Below are positions 23,944 through 35,972 of a stretch of 64,000 bases of DNA, one piece after another. Source of the DNA: Spinacia oleracea (Eukaryota; Streptophyta; Magnoliopsida; Caryophyllales; Amaranthaceae). The position numbers and the translations under genes are program-made. The notes beneath the pieces were generated by a model. It was given only the letters and a program-made list of their open reading frames with translations, did not search any database and was not told where the DNA came from. The stretch spans positions 58,692,517 through 58,756,516 of the forward strand of contig NC_079490.1 of NCBI RefSeq assembly GCF_020520425.1, in the 5' to 3' direction. The first letter of the stretch is position 1, and the number at the start of each line of letters is the position of its first letter.

Positions 23944-25315
23944 TGTTAGGTTATGATTCATATGACAGTTCATAAATCATGCGGAAAAAACCATAAAGCC
24001 AGGAAACATATTATTTACACATAATCATTTAGCATAGTTTAGATGCATACTCTTTGTTGCGTGCCTTCCCTAGCTGCGCCCGAACCGAACAAGAACAAGT
24101 CTTTAGGACTCCAAGTGTCGTCCCTCCGTAGATAGTCCACAGCACGTCCGGATCCGCCTTAAGATTGACCAACTAGAATCGCCCTTAAGGTTCTAATATT
24201 TTCGGTTAGGTAGGCAAGAATATTGGCTGATTTTTCTGCTTAAAAATCTTAGTTTTGAATACTTAAAAACTTGTTGTATAAATAATGACCCCTAGGCCTT
24301 TATTTATAGAGTTATGGAAAAGGAATCGTAATCCTAGTAGGATACGAATTAATTGAAATTAGAATCCTACATGAATTCTATTTAATTAATTTATCCAATT
24401 AGGAATAGAAATTTAATCATACACTGACTCTTGTAGATTTAGGAATCACGCATGAGCACAAACTCACACACACACGGCAGCCACAAGGGCTGCCCATGCG
24501 CGTGCGAGCAGCAGCCCACGCAGCGCGGCCCACGCATCCGTGGCCTTGGCGCGCGCTGGGCCTGCCTTGCGGTAGGCCTGGGCGCTGCCTTGGCTGCGCG
24601 CGTGCTTGCTGGGCGATGGCCCGGCTTCGTGCTGGGCCTTCGTCCGGCAGGCCTCGTCCGATGCTAATTCGTACGATACGCTTCCGATTAAATTTCCAGT
24701 TCCGGAATTTATTTCCGATACGAACAATATTTAATATTTCCGATTCCGGAATTAATTTCCGTTTCGAACAAATATTTAATATTTCCGTTTCCGGAATTAT
24801 TTTCCGATTCCGGTAATATTTCCGATTCTGACAATATTTCCGTTTCCGGCAATATTTCCGATTCTGGTAATATTTCCATTTCCAATAATATTTTCCGATA
24901 CGTACCATGTTTCCGTTTCCGGCAACATCTACGACTTGGATAATATTCATATTTCCGATACGATCCATATTTCCGTTTCCGGCAATATCATCGTTTCCGG
25001 AGTATTCATTTCTTGCCTGTGACGATCTTAGCTCCCACTGAAACCAAGATCCGTCGGTTCCGAATATTCATAGATGGAGTATTTAATGCCATTAAATACT
25101 TGATCCGTTTACGTACTATTTGTGTGACCCTACGGGTTCAGTCAAGAGTAAGCTGTGGATTAATATCATTAATTCCACTTGAACTGAAGCGGCCTCTAGT
25201 TAGGCATTCAGCTCACTTGATCTCACTGAATTATTAACTTGTTAATTAATACTGAACCGCATTTATTAGACTCAACATAGAATGCATACTTGGACCAAGG
25301 GCATTATTTCCTTCA
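23944..25315 (-). repeat. Copia-B 5' LTR
   Basis: 1372 bp, same length and apparently the same sequence as 14876-16247. The TATA box is at 24301-24308 on the minus strand. This is the promoter LTR for the polyprotein. Confidence 0.95.
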
Positions 25316-25320
25316 ATTAT

Positions 25321-26023
25321 GAAAGTTGGAAAGAGGTCCATCTATATCCCATGCATATTCCCCATAACCTGTACCAATGTCCTTCAAGACCCAAGGGTCC
25401 CCATTATTTCACCAACCCCCCCCCCCCCCAAGTGCATCGAGCTGTATTATGTGTGATTTTACACATGGCGTCAGATCACCGCTTATGGCTTTCCTCATTG
25501 ATGTTCTTATCCAAATTTTCATCTTATACACTAATCTCACTTTAACACCCCTGTAACATTCTCCATCTCCCCTGCTCATGTGTTGTGACGTTATTTTACT
25601 TTATTTTTATCTTTTCATTTGTTGATATGTGCTTCTTTAAGGCCTTGATTTCTTGAATTTCCTTATTTTCTAAAATTCATCATTTTTTTGGATCAAATTC
25701 AATTAAAGTAGGTACCATGTGATTCATCTTTAATTTTCAGTTTACCTTCATTGGCTTTTAAAAGCAAGATCTGTTGAAACTCTAGTTACCCCTCTTGTTA
25801 TTATTATCGGGCAATGCTTGTGGATGAATTGATTTTCTCGATAGTTTTTGCATTCCCTTGCTTTAATAGATAAGCCTACACTTTGAAACCGCTAAAAGTT
25901 GTATGTATTAATTAGTTTTTTCATATAATCCTTCCCATGTGGGTTCTTAATCTCTATTTTATATAGCAGGACGGTGATGAACGTTTCTTTATCAATTGAA
26001 AGTGTATTACTCTCCCGGCCAAC
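25321..26023. other. Intron-like sequence right of Copia-B
   Basis: AT-rich, with a homopolymer of 14 C at 25416-25429. No transposon end or protein match seen. Confidence 0.4.
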
Positions 26024-26065
26024 ATATTTGACCTTAGTTTTGTTGCTCCAGTCGGTCATTTCTGG
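26024..26065 (+). pseudogene. Second Mpv17/PMP22-family block, probably decayed exon
   Basis: One frame reads IFDLSFVAPVGHFW, matching the conserved (F)GF.FVGPVGHFWYE block of Mpv17/PMP22 proteins, which follows the block seen at 13288-13369. The text after GHFW does not follow the family (Cys-Val-Cys rather than Tyr-Glu), so the exon is either damaged or changes frame. Together the two blocks suggest a host gene now split by Copia-B. Confidence 0.5.
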
Positions 26066-26439
26066 TGTGTTTGCCGTGTCTTCCTCTTTGGTGCAGCAAG
26101 ACAGTGAATTGATTTCTCATAGCCATGATATCCTGCTTTCATGTAAGTATTTTGTTGATTTTTACTACTAGTAAACATGTTGATCTTAGTGAGTTCTGTC
26201 CTGTTCCTGTTATTGTTCAGAATCGTGATCCTTCGCTTCCTGAATTTTTTTCCTGTTGCACAATGTTTGCTTACTCGTAGTGCAAAGTAATATGGAATTC
26301 TTTGCAATAAACTCAAAATTTATTGCAAGGTAAAGTAATATGGGAGTCTAACAAAGTCCTTTCCTTGCTAGCCTAGTTCCTTAGGTGTTTTTCTTCTATT
26401 TTTTTAGATAAGCAGCCAAAGGCTTTAGAAGTTTGTATT

Positions 26440-27390
26440 ATAGGCAATGCAAAAATCCGAAGCTATTACATCCTCTACCTCACTAGGAGCACTCATAACC
26501 CAAACTGTAAGAGTAGTTAATTGGATTGAGGTGAGTCATAGTATGTGCTGCCTCATTAGCTTCTTTAAACACATGAAAAAAAACAACTGAATCAAACAAG
26601 CTGGATAAATGCTTAATCTCACGCAGTATAACACCTGAATATGATCCATCAATCTGACCATCCATCAGATTCTTTTCACAAAAGTCAGATTATCACATTC
26701 CACCACTATTCTTCTTTCACGACATTGCCCAACCAACTGGAGACGTAGAGCTATGCCCTTAGCTTCAGCTACATCTATGGCCACGAGTGCTTCTCATGCA
26801 AGCAAGCTGCGCTCCTCACACTTCCTTCATGGTCACGAATTACCACCCCTAAGCTGCACCATACCGCCTCACTTACAACTGTATCAAATGATTACCTTTA
26901 GCCACCCATGATCAGGCGTTGTCCACTTGGCATTTGCTCAGTCTTGCGCCTGCCCAACCTGCAATCTCTTACTTGTCACTTTGAGCTCGTCTTTCATCAA
27001 GTGAAAAGCATCAATCAGGATGTGTGCGCCCGCAATCAATACCCCAAGGGTTCTTCCCTCCCCACCTAATCTCACACTGTTTTGCTCAAACCAGATGTTC
27101 CACAAAACCACAACTATAACCTACACTTGCTCCTTATTTATACACTGCAACACCCATTTGAACCAATCAGCAAAATGTAAAAAATAGCGGCAGTCCGCTA
27201 CGTTTTCTAAACCCGTTGTCTCCCATTAACAGCAGCCCACATGCACTCTTGTATAATCCATCCTCATCCCCACAGTTTCATCTCAAACAGGTGACCCCAA
27301 TGATCTTAATTCTTCTATTCAAACCTACACAAGTGGGAAGAGCACGACGACAAGCTCTCCAAATAAAAGATTGTACCTTAGGTGGTATGT
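26440..27390 (-). pseudogene. Degenerate zf-RVT / RNase H-like (RVT_3) fragment
   Basis: Read on the minus strand from 27390, in several frames: PKVQSFIWRACRRALPTCVG (zf-RVT-like), ADWFKWVLQCINKEQV, WNIWFEQNSVRLGGEG, then GWLKV...LGVVIRDHEGS, AEAKGIALRLQL, VVECDNLTFVKRI and EIKHLSSLFDSVVFFHVFKE followed by ANEAAH. This order is the C-terminal part of plant LINE reverse transcriptases, or of the host RNase H-like genes derived from them. Stops and frameshifts are frequent, and no endonuclease or RT core is present nearby, so it is a truncated dead copy. Confidence 0.7.
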
Positions 27391-28172
27391 TGTTCTATTC
27401 TTCTATTTTGCTTTCCCGTTGGTTGCAGACAAATTGCTTCTGTTGCATTTGTTGCTGCTGTTTCAGATTCGTTTTTTTATTTTTTATTTTTATTTATTTC
27501 TGTTTTGCATTTATGTTGAATGCAGGCAGATTGCTTCTGTGCATTTGTTACTGTTGTTTCAGTTTTGTGCTTCCCTTTTGATGCTTCTAGTTATTTTGGT
27601 TGGATGCTGGTATGTTGTTTTTTTTACTCTCCCTTTTCTATTTTAGATTTTAGTCCCAAACTGTGCTGGAAGAGTTGTGAAAAATATTTAAAGTCTACCA
27701 GATGATATATACTTTTCCATTATGTCTAATTTTTTTATGAAAGTATTTTCTCAAAGAAAATAGTGTTATAATGCCTTTTACATTTCACATATATGACATA
27801 ATTTTTTTATATGTAGATTAATGATGATTCAGGTGGAAAAGCTAACAATTAGATCAAGATATTGAAGCTCCGATCTCAATCACAGGGATTTAGGAATAAA
27901 TAGTTTTTTTTATGTTAAAGGAACAAATGCTATGTTAGTTTGATAGTCATAAGAAGTTATTTTTACTTCTAGTGTGATTTGATAAGGCAAAAATTTGATG
28001 TATGGATATATAATATAGGATCCTATTGTTATTTTGGTATGTTCTTAACTAGTTTGATTATTGGACTGTTCAAATATGCACATGGATGTTTTTTAATTAA
28101 AATTAAGTATTGCTAGAATAATGCCTTGAATCGGTCAAGCCCCTTGCATTATTTAATCTTTCTTTGCTTCCG

Positions 28173-28217
<45 letters not shown>

Positions 28218-28313
28218 AATTGATTACGAATAAGTGCGATTATGATCAGATATACTTTATAATTTCATATATTTGATTCTTCTTCGTTTCAACATAATTG
28301 TTAATTCAAGCAT
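27391..28313. other. AT-rich sequence, no gene seen
   Basis: Low-complexity T-rich stretches with short Cys/Phe-rich frames that look spurious. It contains a (TA)n microsatellite of about 42 bases at 28174-28215. Confidence 0.45.
28174..28215. repeat. (TA)n microsatellite
   Basis: Uninterrupted TA run of about 21 units in the AT-rich stretch before the CACTA elements. Confidence 0.95.
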
Positions 28314-28449
28314 TAAAAAAAATGACCGGGAGGTAAATTGTGATGTTTTTTTGCATCAAAGGTGTTTTGGTGGGAAATAATGAAAGGTAAATTGTGATGC
28401 TTTTTGCATCAAAAGCGTTTTGGTGGGAAATACACACTAGTGGAAAAAC

Positions 28450-28680
28450 AGTCATTTGCATCGCTGAATTTGTGTCGCATTTATAAATCCGTGACGCAAT
28501 TTTAAAATTTTAGTCTAAAAATTTGTCATTTGTGTCGCACTTTAGCTAATATGCGATGCAAATGACTGTTCCAAACATTATAGAGTCATCTGCGTCGCAG
28601 ATTTACAAACCTGCGACGCAATGAATTAAATTTGGGTCGCAGATTTATAAACGTGCGACGCAATGACTCAAAGAAATTCT
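28450..28680. repeat. Left subterminal repeats of the CACTA element
   Basis: Several copies of GTGTCGCA/TGCGACGC-type inverted pairs separated by short AT spacers, matching those of the right side. Confidence 0.75.
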
Positions 28681-29937
28681 CATTACTGCGCGCGTTCACC
28701 CTAAATCGAGATAAAACCCTAAAACAAAACTCCTCCTTCGTTCACCCTCTCACCGTCGTTCACCCTCCTCCTCTTCTCACTGTCGTATGTTCTTCCTCCT
28801 CCTCTACTCTGCCGCGTTCACCCTCCTCCTCCATCTTAGTGCTCGTGGTCAAGGTCGGGAAAGGATCCGTGACGCAAGTACGAACTGATTCTGTGCAGTT
28901 CAAAGCATCCTCTCACCATACCATCCACCGCACTACTCTGCTCGCCGGTAGATCGCGCTTCTCGCCGCCGCTACCACCTACTCGCCTCTGCCATGGGTAC
29001 TGAGGTTGTCGTCCTCCATTCTGGCCGACCAAATCTTCTGTTACTCCTCTTTTCTTTCTCAAGGTTGGTTTACTTTATTTAATTCTCTTGTTTTGATTGG
29101 TCATTAAATTGGTTTATTGTGTTGTTGATTTGTTTGATTTAATTAGTTATCGATTTTTATTTTTGTGAATCGTACGATTAGCATTAAGTTACAATCTTTT
29201 TTAGTTATTTAGGTTGCTTGAGAATGAGCTGGGGTTTTAGACTTTAGTGTCGATTTGTAGCTGAGTGATGGATTCAATTTCAAGTCAGGTCGACTTTGAT
29301 TTTCTGGAGTTATAATTGTTGAGAATCTCTGTACAAGATGGAACATATTAGTGTTTTGGGGAAAGTAATTTAACCCATTATACTTTTTAAATTCAGGGGT
29401 GTTAACTATATTAAACTTCTTTTTTTTTCTGGAGATTTTCTGATTGTGTAATTTGGTGCTTAATTAGAACTATGTTATTTCTTCCAAAAGTTCTACCACT
29501 GAGCTTCCATTTTGAGGCAGCAGGCTATCAACAAGTAGACTCTCTCTCGCTCTATCTGTGTGTGCATTGTTGGTTCTATCAGTGCAAGTGTCTTGTTTTA
29601 GTGTCAGATTGCTAGGTGCTACTTTGTTTATAGTTTCTGAACTATCTTTATGAATGTCAGTGGATGGTACGATGCATTTAACCTTGCAAAAGTGGGAGAA
29701 AGGTCTCACATGGTTTTCACCTGTTGTGGGTGAAGGTCAACATGATCCTTGTACTGAAGAGCAAGAGTAGAAACGCAAAAAAGAGATCATTGTTATCTTT
29801 ATTATTGTTTTTTCAAATTTTAGTTTTGTAGTAACCGCTACAGTTATGCTTATCTAATCGTGCTTCATTAATGGAGGTTATCAAGTAAAGTTTCACTAAG
29901 TGGAAATTCATGTTTAGCATCAATTTTATGAATGTAG
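28681..29937. other. CACTA interior, 5' part
   Basis: Starts with a C-rich, 5'-UTR-like stretch (28690-29010, CACCCTC/CCTCCTC runs) and continues as intron-like T-rich sequence. On the minus strand 29470-29709 is an 79-codon frame with hydrophilic composition and an SVVELLEEIT end that looks more coding-like than its surroundings; its origin is unknown. Confidence 0.4.
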
Positions 29938-31239
<1,302 letters not shown>

Positions 31240-31600
31240 ATAAAAAGAGTCATTTGCGTCGCATGTTTAGCTAAACTGCGATGCAAATGACCTTTTTTTA
31301 AATATGCTGAAAAGTCATTTGTGTCGCACTTTAGCTAATCTGCGACGCAAATGACTTTTCAGCATGTTAAAAAAAAGGTCATTTGCGTCGCAGATTAGCT
31401 AAACAGCGACGCAAATGACTTTTCAGCATGTTAAAAAAAATTTCATTTGCGTCGCAGGTTAGCTAATCTGCGACGCAAATAACTCTTATTTGCGTCGCCC
31501 AAATGTGCGATGCAAATGACTTTTTTCATTTGCGTCGCAGCCAGTTGCGTCGCACCAATGTGTGACGCAAATGGGCTTAAATGACCGACGCAAATGACTG
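31240..31600. repeat. Right subterminal palindromes of the CACTA element
   Basis: Four or more consecutive copies, spaced about 64 bases, of a palindrome with arms ATTTGCGTCGCA and TGCGACGCAAAT around TTAGCTAA, followed by two degenerate copies near the end. Confidence 0.85.
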
Positions 31601-31866
31601 TTTTTCCACTAGTGACAGGAAGGTGAACTGTGACGCTTTGTTGAATCACAATCGATTTGGCGGGATTTCGTGCCAAATGTAGCTCGACAAAAATCCACCA
31701 CTAAAGGCGTCCTTAAATTGAAGGAGTGGCTACTAAAAGAGTCATTATATAGTGGCCCAAAATATAATGACGCTTTGATGAAGTGTCATTATAGAAAATT
31801 GTGACGCTTTTTGGCGTCACTTTTTGACCAAAAAAGCGTCAATATGAGTCGTATTTTTTTGTAGTG

Positions 31867-33132
31867 TTAAGACTCATTACGGTCATTCTGGGTTACAGTA
31901 ATGCCTTTTGGGTAACCAATGCACCTGCCATATTTATGGATCTGATGTTCCTATGAATTCCTAAATAAGTTTGTTGTTGTTATTGATGATATCCCGATTT
32001 ATTCAAGTAATGAAAAGATCATTGAAAACTTAAGGATTATATTGGAGACGCTTATAAAGAATCAATGGTATGTCAAGTTCTCTAAGAGTGAGTTTTCGTT
32101 TGAAGAAAATAGCATTTTGGGGTCAATACGTGAGATCCAAGCTGTGAGTGAGTGACCTATTCCAAGAACGTGTCCAATATTCGAAGTTTCCTAGGCCCAA
32201 CTAACTTTTCTAGGAAGTTTGTGAGAGAATTTTCGAAGATAGCAAGACCAATGACCAACCTGATGAAAAGGAATCAAAATTCAAGTGGAGAGAGAAATGT
32301 AAGGAAGCTTTATAGATTTTATAAGAGCGTTTGACCTCTGCACCTATTGTCGCGTCATTTGTAACCTTATGAAACTAATTACCCTACCCATGAGCTAGAG
32401 TTAACTTTTATTGTGTTCGCTTTGAAGATTTGGAGACTTTACCTTTATGGGGAAACATTGAAGATCCTTACCGACCATAAAAGTCTGAAATTTTGGCAAA
32501 AGGTCCAGTGAATCTTGGGGACGACATTGAAAATGAGTATTGCTTTCCACCCTGCAACCTATAGACAGACTGAGATTACTAACGGAATATATGTTGAGAG
32601 CCTGTGCTATTAACTTAAGGGTAGTTGGGAAGACCACCTATATTTGATTGAATGTTCTTACAACAATAGTCATCATGTGAGCATTAAGATGAAAAATTTT
32701 GAGGCATTATATGAAAAGAAGTGCAGAAACCCCAATTGCTCGAATGATTTAAGCAAAAATATAGTATTGAGGACAGAATTCGTTGAAGGAGAAATATGCA
32801 AAGTTATTCCCAGAGATGAGTTACGAGGGCGTAACTCGATTTCTTTAAGGGGGGTAGAATGCGATATAAATTCGCGCTTTTCCCTTTTTTATGGCATTTT
32901 TACGCATTTTATGCTCATTTTTAGCAACTTATATATGAATGTTGACGCAAGTAAATAGATTCTCCGCATAAGAAAAGGTGTTCATGAGTAACATAAGCAT
33001 CTTTAAGTTCGAAAAAGAGTGCACATGAGTGGCACAAATACTTATCCAGTAAGAATAAGTTGAAAACTGTTGAAAAATATGTGAATTTTCATGTCAAGTT
33101 TCGGGACGAAACTTCTTTTAAGAGGGGTAGAT
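31867..33132 (+). pseudogene. Decayed Ty3/gypsy pol (RT, RNase H, integrase)
   Basis: Translation in shifting frames shows RT traces (HYGH..., a MPFG-like patch, TNAPAIFMDLM, the DDI.IYS block around 31985), RNase H traces ([20 protein letters not shown] with LTDHKSLK), and integrase traces (FHPAT...[29 protein letters not shown]). The RNase H to integrase distance is far too short, so a large internal deletion is present. The left end is cut at the CACTA border. Motif order RT-RH-IN and the LTR type suggest a Tekay/Del-like chromovirus. Many stops; not functional. Confidence 0.75.
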
Positions 33133-35972
33133 TGTAATCCCCGTAAATTTATATATTTTATTAATATATTTTTACATATAGTTATTTATATTTAAATAGA
33201 ATTTACGAATTTTATTAATAAATATATAATTAACGTATGTTTATTTTATTTAATTACATTCTAAATATTTTAACGATTTATGTAATCAAAAATAATTTTA
33301 GAATTTTACTTTGAAAAGAATTCAAATTACTAAAACACGTTCGATTGAATTTGGAAAAACAATCCTAACCATTTTGGATTCAAACAATATCAATCCTAAT
33401 TCTAACCCAATTGGGTGAAGCCCAAATAACAAACAACAAAAACCCAAAACTCTTACTCCCTCCTCTTTCAATTCACGTAAAAAGAAAAAACAAAAAGAAA
33501 CAAAACCCTCTTCTCTCCTACTCCGTTCACGTGAAAATAAAACCTTCACCTCCTCCTTGCTTGCTACTGTTCACCGCCGCCACCACCCACCGGCGACCAC
33601 GTCGTCCCTCTCCGCCCTTGCCGCCGGAAACTTCTCCCTTCCCCTTCTCTCTCTTTAGTTCCCTAAACTATTTGGTTTCTGTTTCTTGCACATCCCCTTA
33701 ATCGTTGTTGCTTGTTTCTGTTTTCAGCCGCCGCACGCACCACCATGCTGCCGCCTAACTGCTGCGCAACCACCGACCGGCGCAGCAAGCCGTCGCTGCT
33801 TCCCTGTAAGGTTGTGCCCTTCCTTCTATCGTTCGTCCATTCTCTTTTCCCCTCTTTTCGCTGCGTGGATTTCCCCTTCGCAAGCAATCAACGCAACCAC
33901 CATCCACCTGAACCACTAGCTACGGTGTCCAGCCTCCGCTGTCGAGCCGTCGTGACTCTGACCGCCGGCCTCCCACTCTCTCCTCCTTATTGGTTTATTT
34001 CTTGAACCCTAAGTAATTAAATTAAATATTCTAATTTTATGTTATTAATTTAAGGTATGTTTTAATTGAATTGAATTTAGGATTTTTATGATTTAATTAG
34101 AATTTCAGATTTATATATTATGTTTAAATAATAAATTTAATCTTTAGATTATATAAATGCATTGAAATAATGATTTTTAATTATTTAAAGCATGAATTTT
34201 ACGTCTTTAATGGTTTTAAATCATGGTAGCATGATTTGGGATTATTAAATTTATTGTTTCGATGTTCTAAGAATGTAAGTTAGTCTTGGAAAAGTTTTTA
34301 AACGAGTTTATATTGCTGAAAATTTAAAGTATGATGTTTTTGAAGAGTTTTCAACGAATTTCAATCATTAATTCAATCGTTATGATGCTAGAAAATCAAA
34401 TATCCAAGTTTTAATATTGGGGAAAGTTCAAAATATGTTTAGGATGTATTTAGAATGCTTTATTATTGTTGTGAATGATTAAAAGTTCATGGGGAATCCT
34501 TGTTGGTTGTTTTAGGCGAAGAATTCTCTGTAGGCGACTCTTGAATTATTAAAGTGGTCTCACAATTTGTTTACACAAGGTACGTACATACCTGTGTGTT
34601 TGTGGATGTGTGTTATTATTGAAACCATGTTGAAATGTATTTATGAACTTGTTTATGTTGGAATTTCATGTTCAATGTCGTTGGATGAATGCGTTGAACT
34701 TATTGAAATGTATTTATGAACATGTTTATGTTGGAATTTCATGTTCAATGTCGTTGGATGAATGTGTTGAGCATATAATTTTATTATAAGAATTATAACA
34801 TGTTGGCATGGATGTTGGATGCAAGCATGTCGGTTGGGAACATTATATTATATATTATATATATTGGTTTATATCGATTTATCGTTGTTCCCTTTTAGTA
34901 TTTGACTACTTTATGAGGGCCGAGGACCTTGTTTAGTAAGTTGAAACTTTACACCTATATAAAGGTGGTTAACCATTGTTAAAGGAGAAGTTGAAATAGT
35001 TGGAATTAATTCTTGATCGAAACTTTGTGATCACTTATTTAATTGAAAGATAAAAGAAGTTGCAATCACTTGTTGATTGGATGATTTATGTGATTGATGA
35101 GTCATAACCCAGTATTAATTGGTAAATCATGTAAAGTGAAACTGAGTAGCAATAGCTTTAGACTGTGCACGTCTAAAGTGACGGACAATCAGGAGTTGGG
35201 GTCATGGGTCGCCTATTGGCTTTTTCTGGGGCCGGATTGATCACCGGTTCTATTTTATTCAAAATTTCCTCGATATCGCAGGTCATTGGGGTTACGGAGT
35301 CGCGTCCGTACCTCGTCTTCGTTTGTGAAGGCTTCTAGTAGACAACTCGGTCCATTGACTATTTCAATTAAATAATAGTGATGTTATAAAAGTCTAGTCT
35401 AGTTTAGTCAAATGTTGTCTTCTAGTTACTATGTTTTGGTTGTCCTTGCTTATGTTTTATTTGTTTTATTAGTATCATGTTAAGATTGTTCGTTTAATAG
35501 AATCATGTTAGGATTATTATTGATTTAGTATGTAGTACTTAGCTTTGCTGATTACGTGCTTTGTTTGTGTGTGTTGATCATTGCTATAACTTATGGATCC
35601 TGCGATGACCCATTTTGGTGAGCAGTCTCTAAGGATCAATAAGCGTTCTCCATCTACAAGTTTGAAGATGATGCATCATTAGGTTCGGGACTAGAGAGCT
35701 TGTATTTAGTTTGGATTTGCAAAGTTGACTTTGGTTTGTTTAATTGGACTTTAAACTTGTTGAACTAGCTACATTGATTTTATTTTCGTTGATTGGTTTT
35801 GGGATTAACTCTGTAGTTGACGATTTATAAACCTAAAGTTAGTTTTATGTTTTCCGCTGCAAAATTTTGAATAAGCCGATACATTTTCACACGGGCGATA
35901 ATGCCTTGATAATTCTCCACGTTTTATATTACAAGGTTATTTTAGAAAAGAAAGAAATGTCGGGGTGTTACA
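33133..35972 (+). repeat. Gypsy 3' LTR, 2.84 kb
   Basis: Begins TGTAATCCCCGTAAA right after a purine-rich tract (AAGAGGGGTAGA, 33120-33131) and ends GTCGGGGTGTTACA. It belongs to the pol remnant on its left; the 5' LTR is missing. It includes a C-rich, UTR-like segment at 33440-33660 whose short frames are not genes. After its end comes CTAATA plus a copia PBS, so it appears to have landed 6 bases inside the LTR end of Copia-A2. A reverse-orientation LTR with a similar end starts at 63937. Confidence 0.75.

Larger units (their letters stand above)
14876..25315 (-). mobile_element. Copia-B: full-length, very young Ty1/copia element
   Basis: 10,440 bp on the minus strand. LTRs of 1372 bp (14876-16247 and 23944-25315) appear identical, and the 5-bp duplication ATTAT (14871-14875, 25316-25320) is perfect. 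In element order (minus strand): 5' LTR, PBS, a 2.8 kb leader with a GC-rich minisatellite, an open polyprotein, 3' non-coding, PPT, 3' LTR. Identical LTRs mean a very recent insertion. The RT motifs (SIYGLKQASRSW) and long leader suggest the Angela/Tork side of the copia tree; this is a guess. It sits, in antisense, in what looks like an intron of the Mpv17/PMP22-like gene. Confidence 0.95.

Noticed and set aside
27216..27705. Cys/Phe/Leu-rich frames suggesting a small membrane protein
   Set aside because: T-rich low-complexity sequence, partly antisense to the zf-RVT remnant.
33411..33701. Pro/Ser-rich frames near 33411-34005 as a host gene
   Set aside because: They lie within the gypsy LTR in a C-rich, UTR-like stretch, with no domain and no consistent frame.
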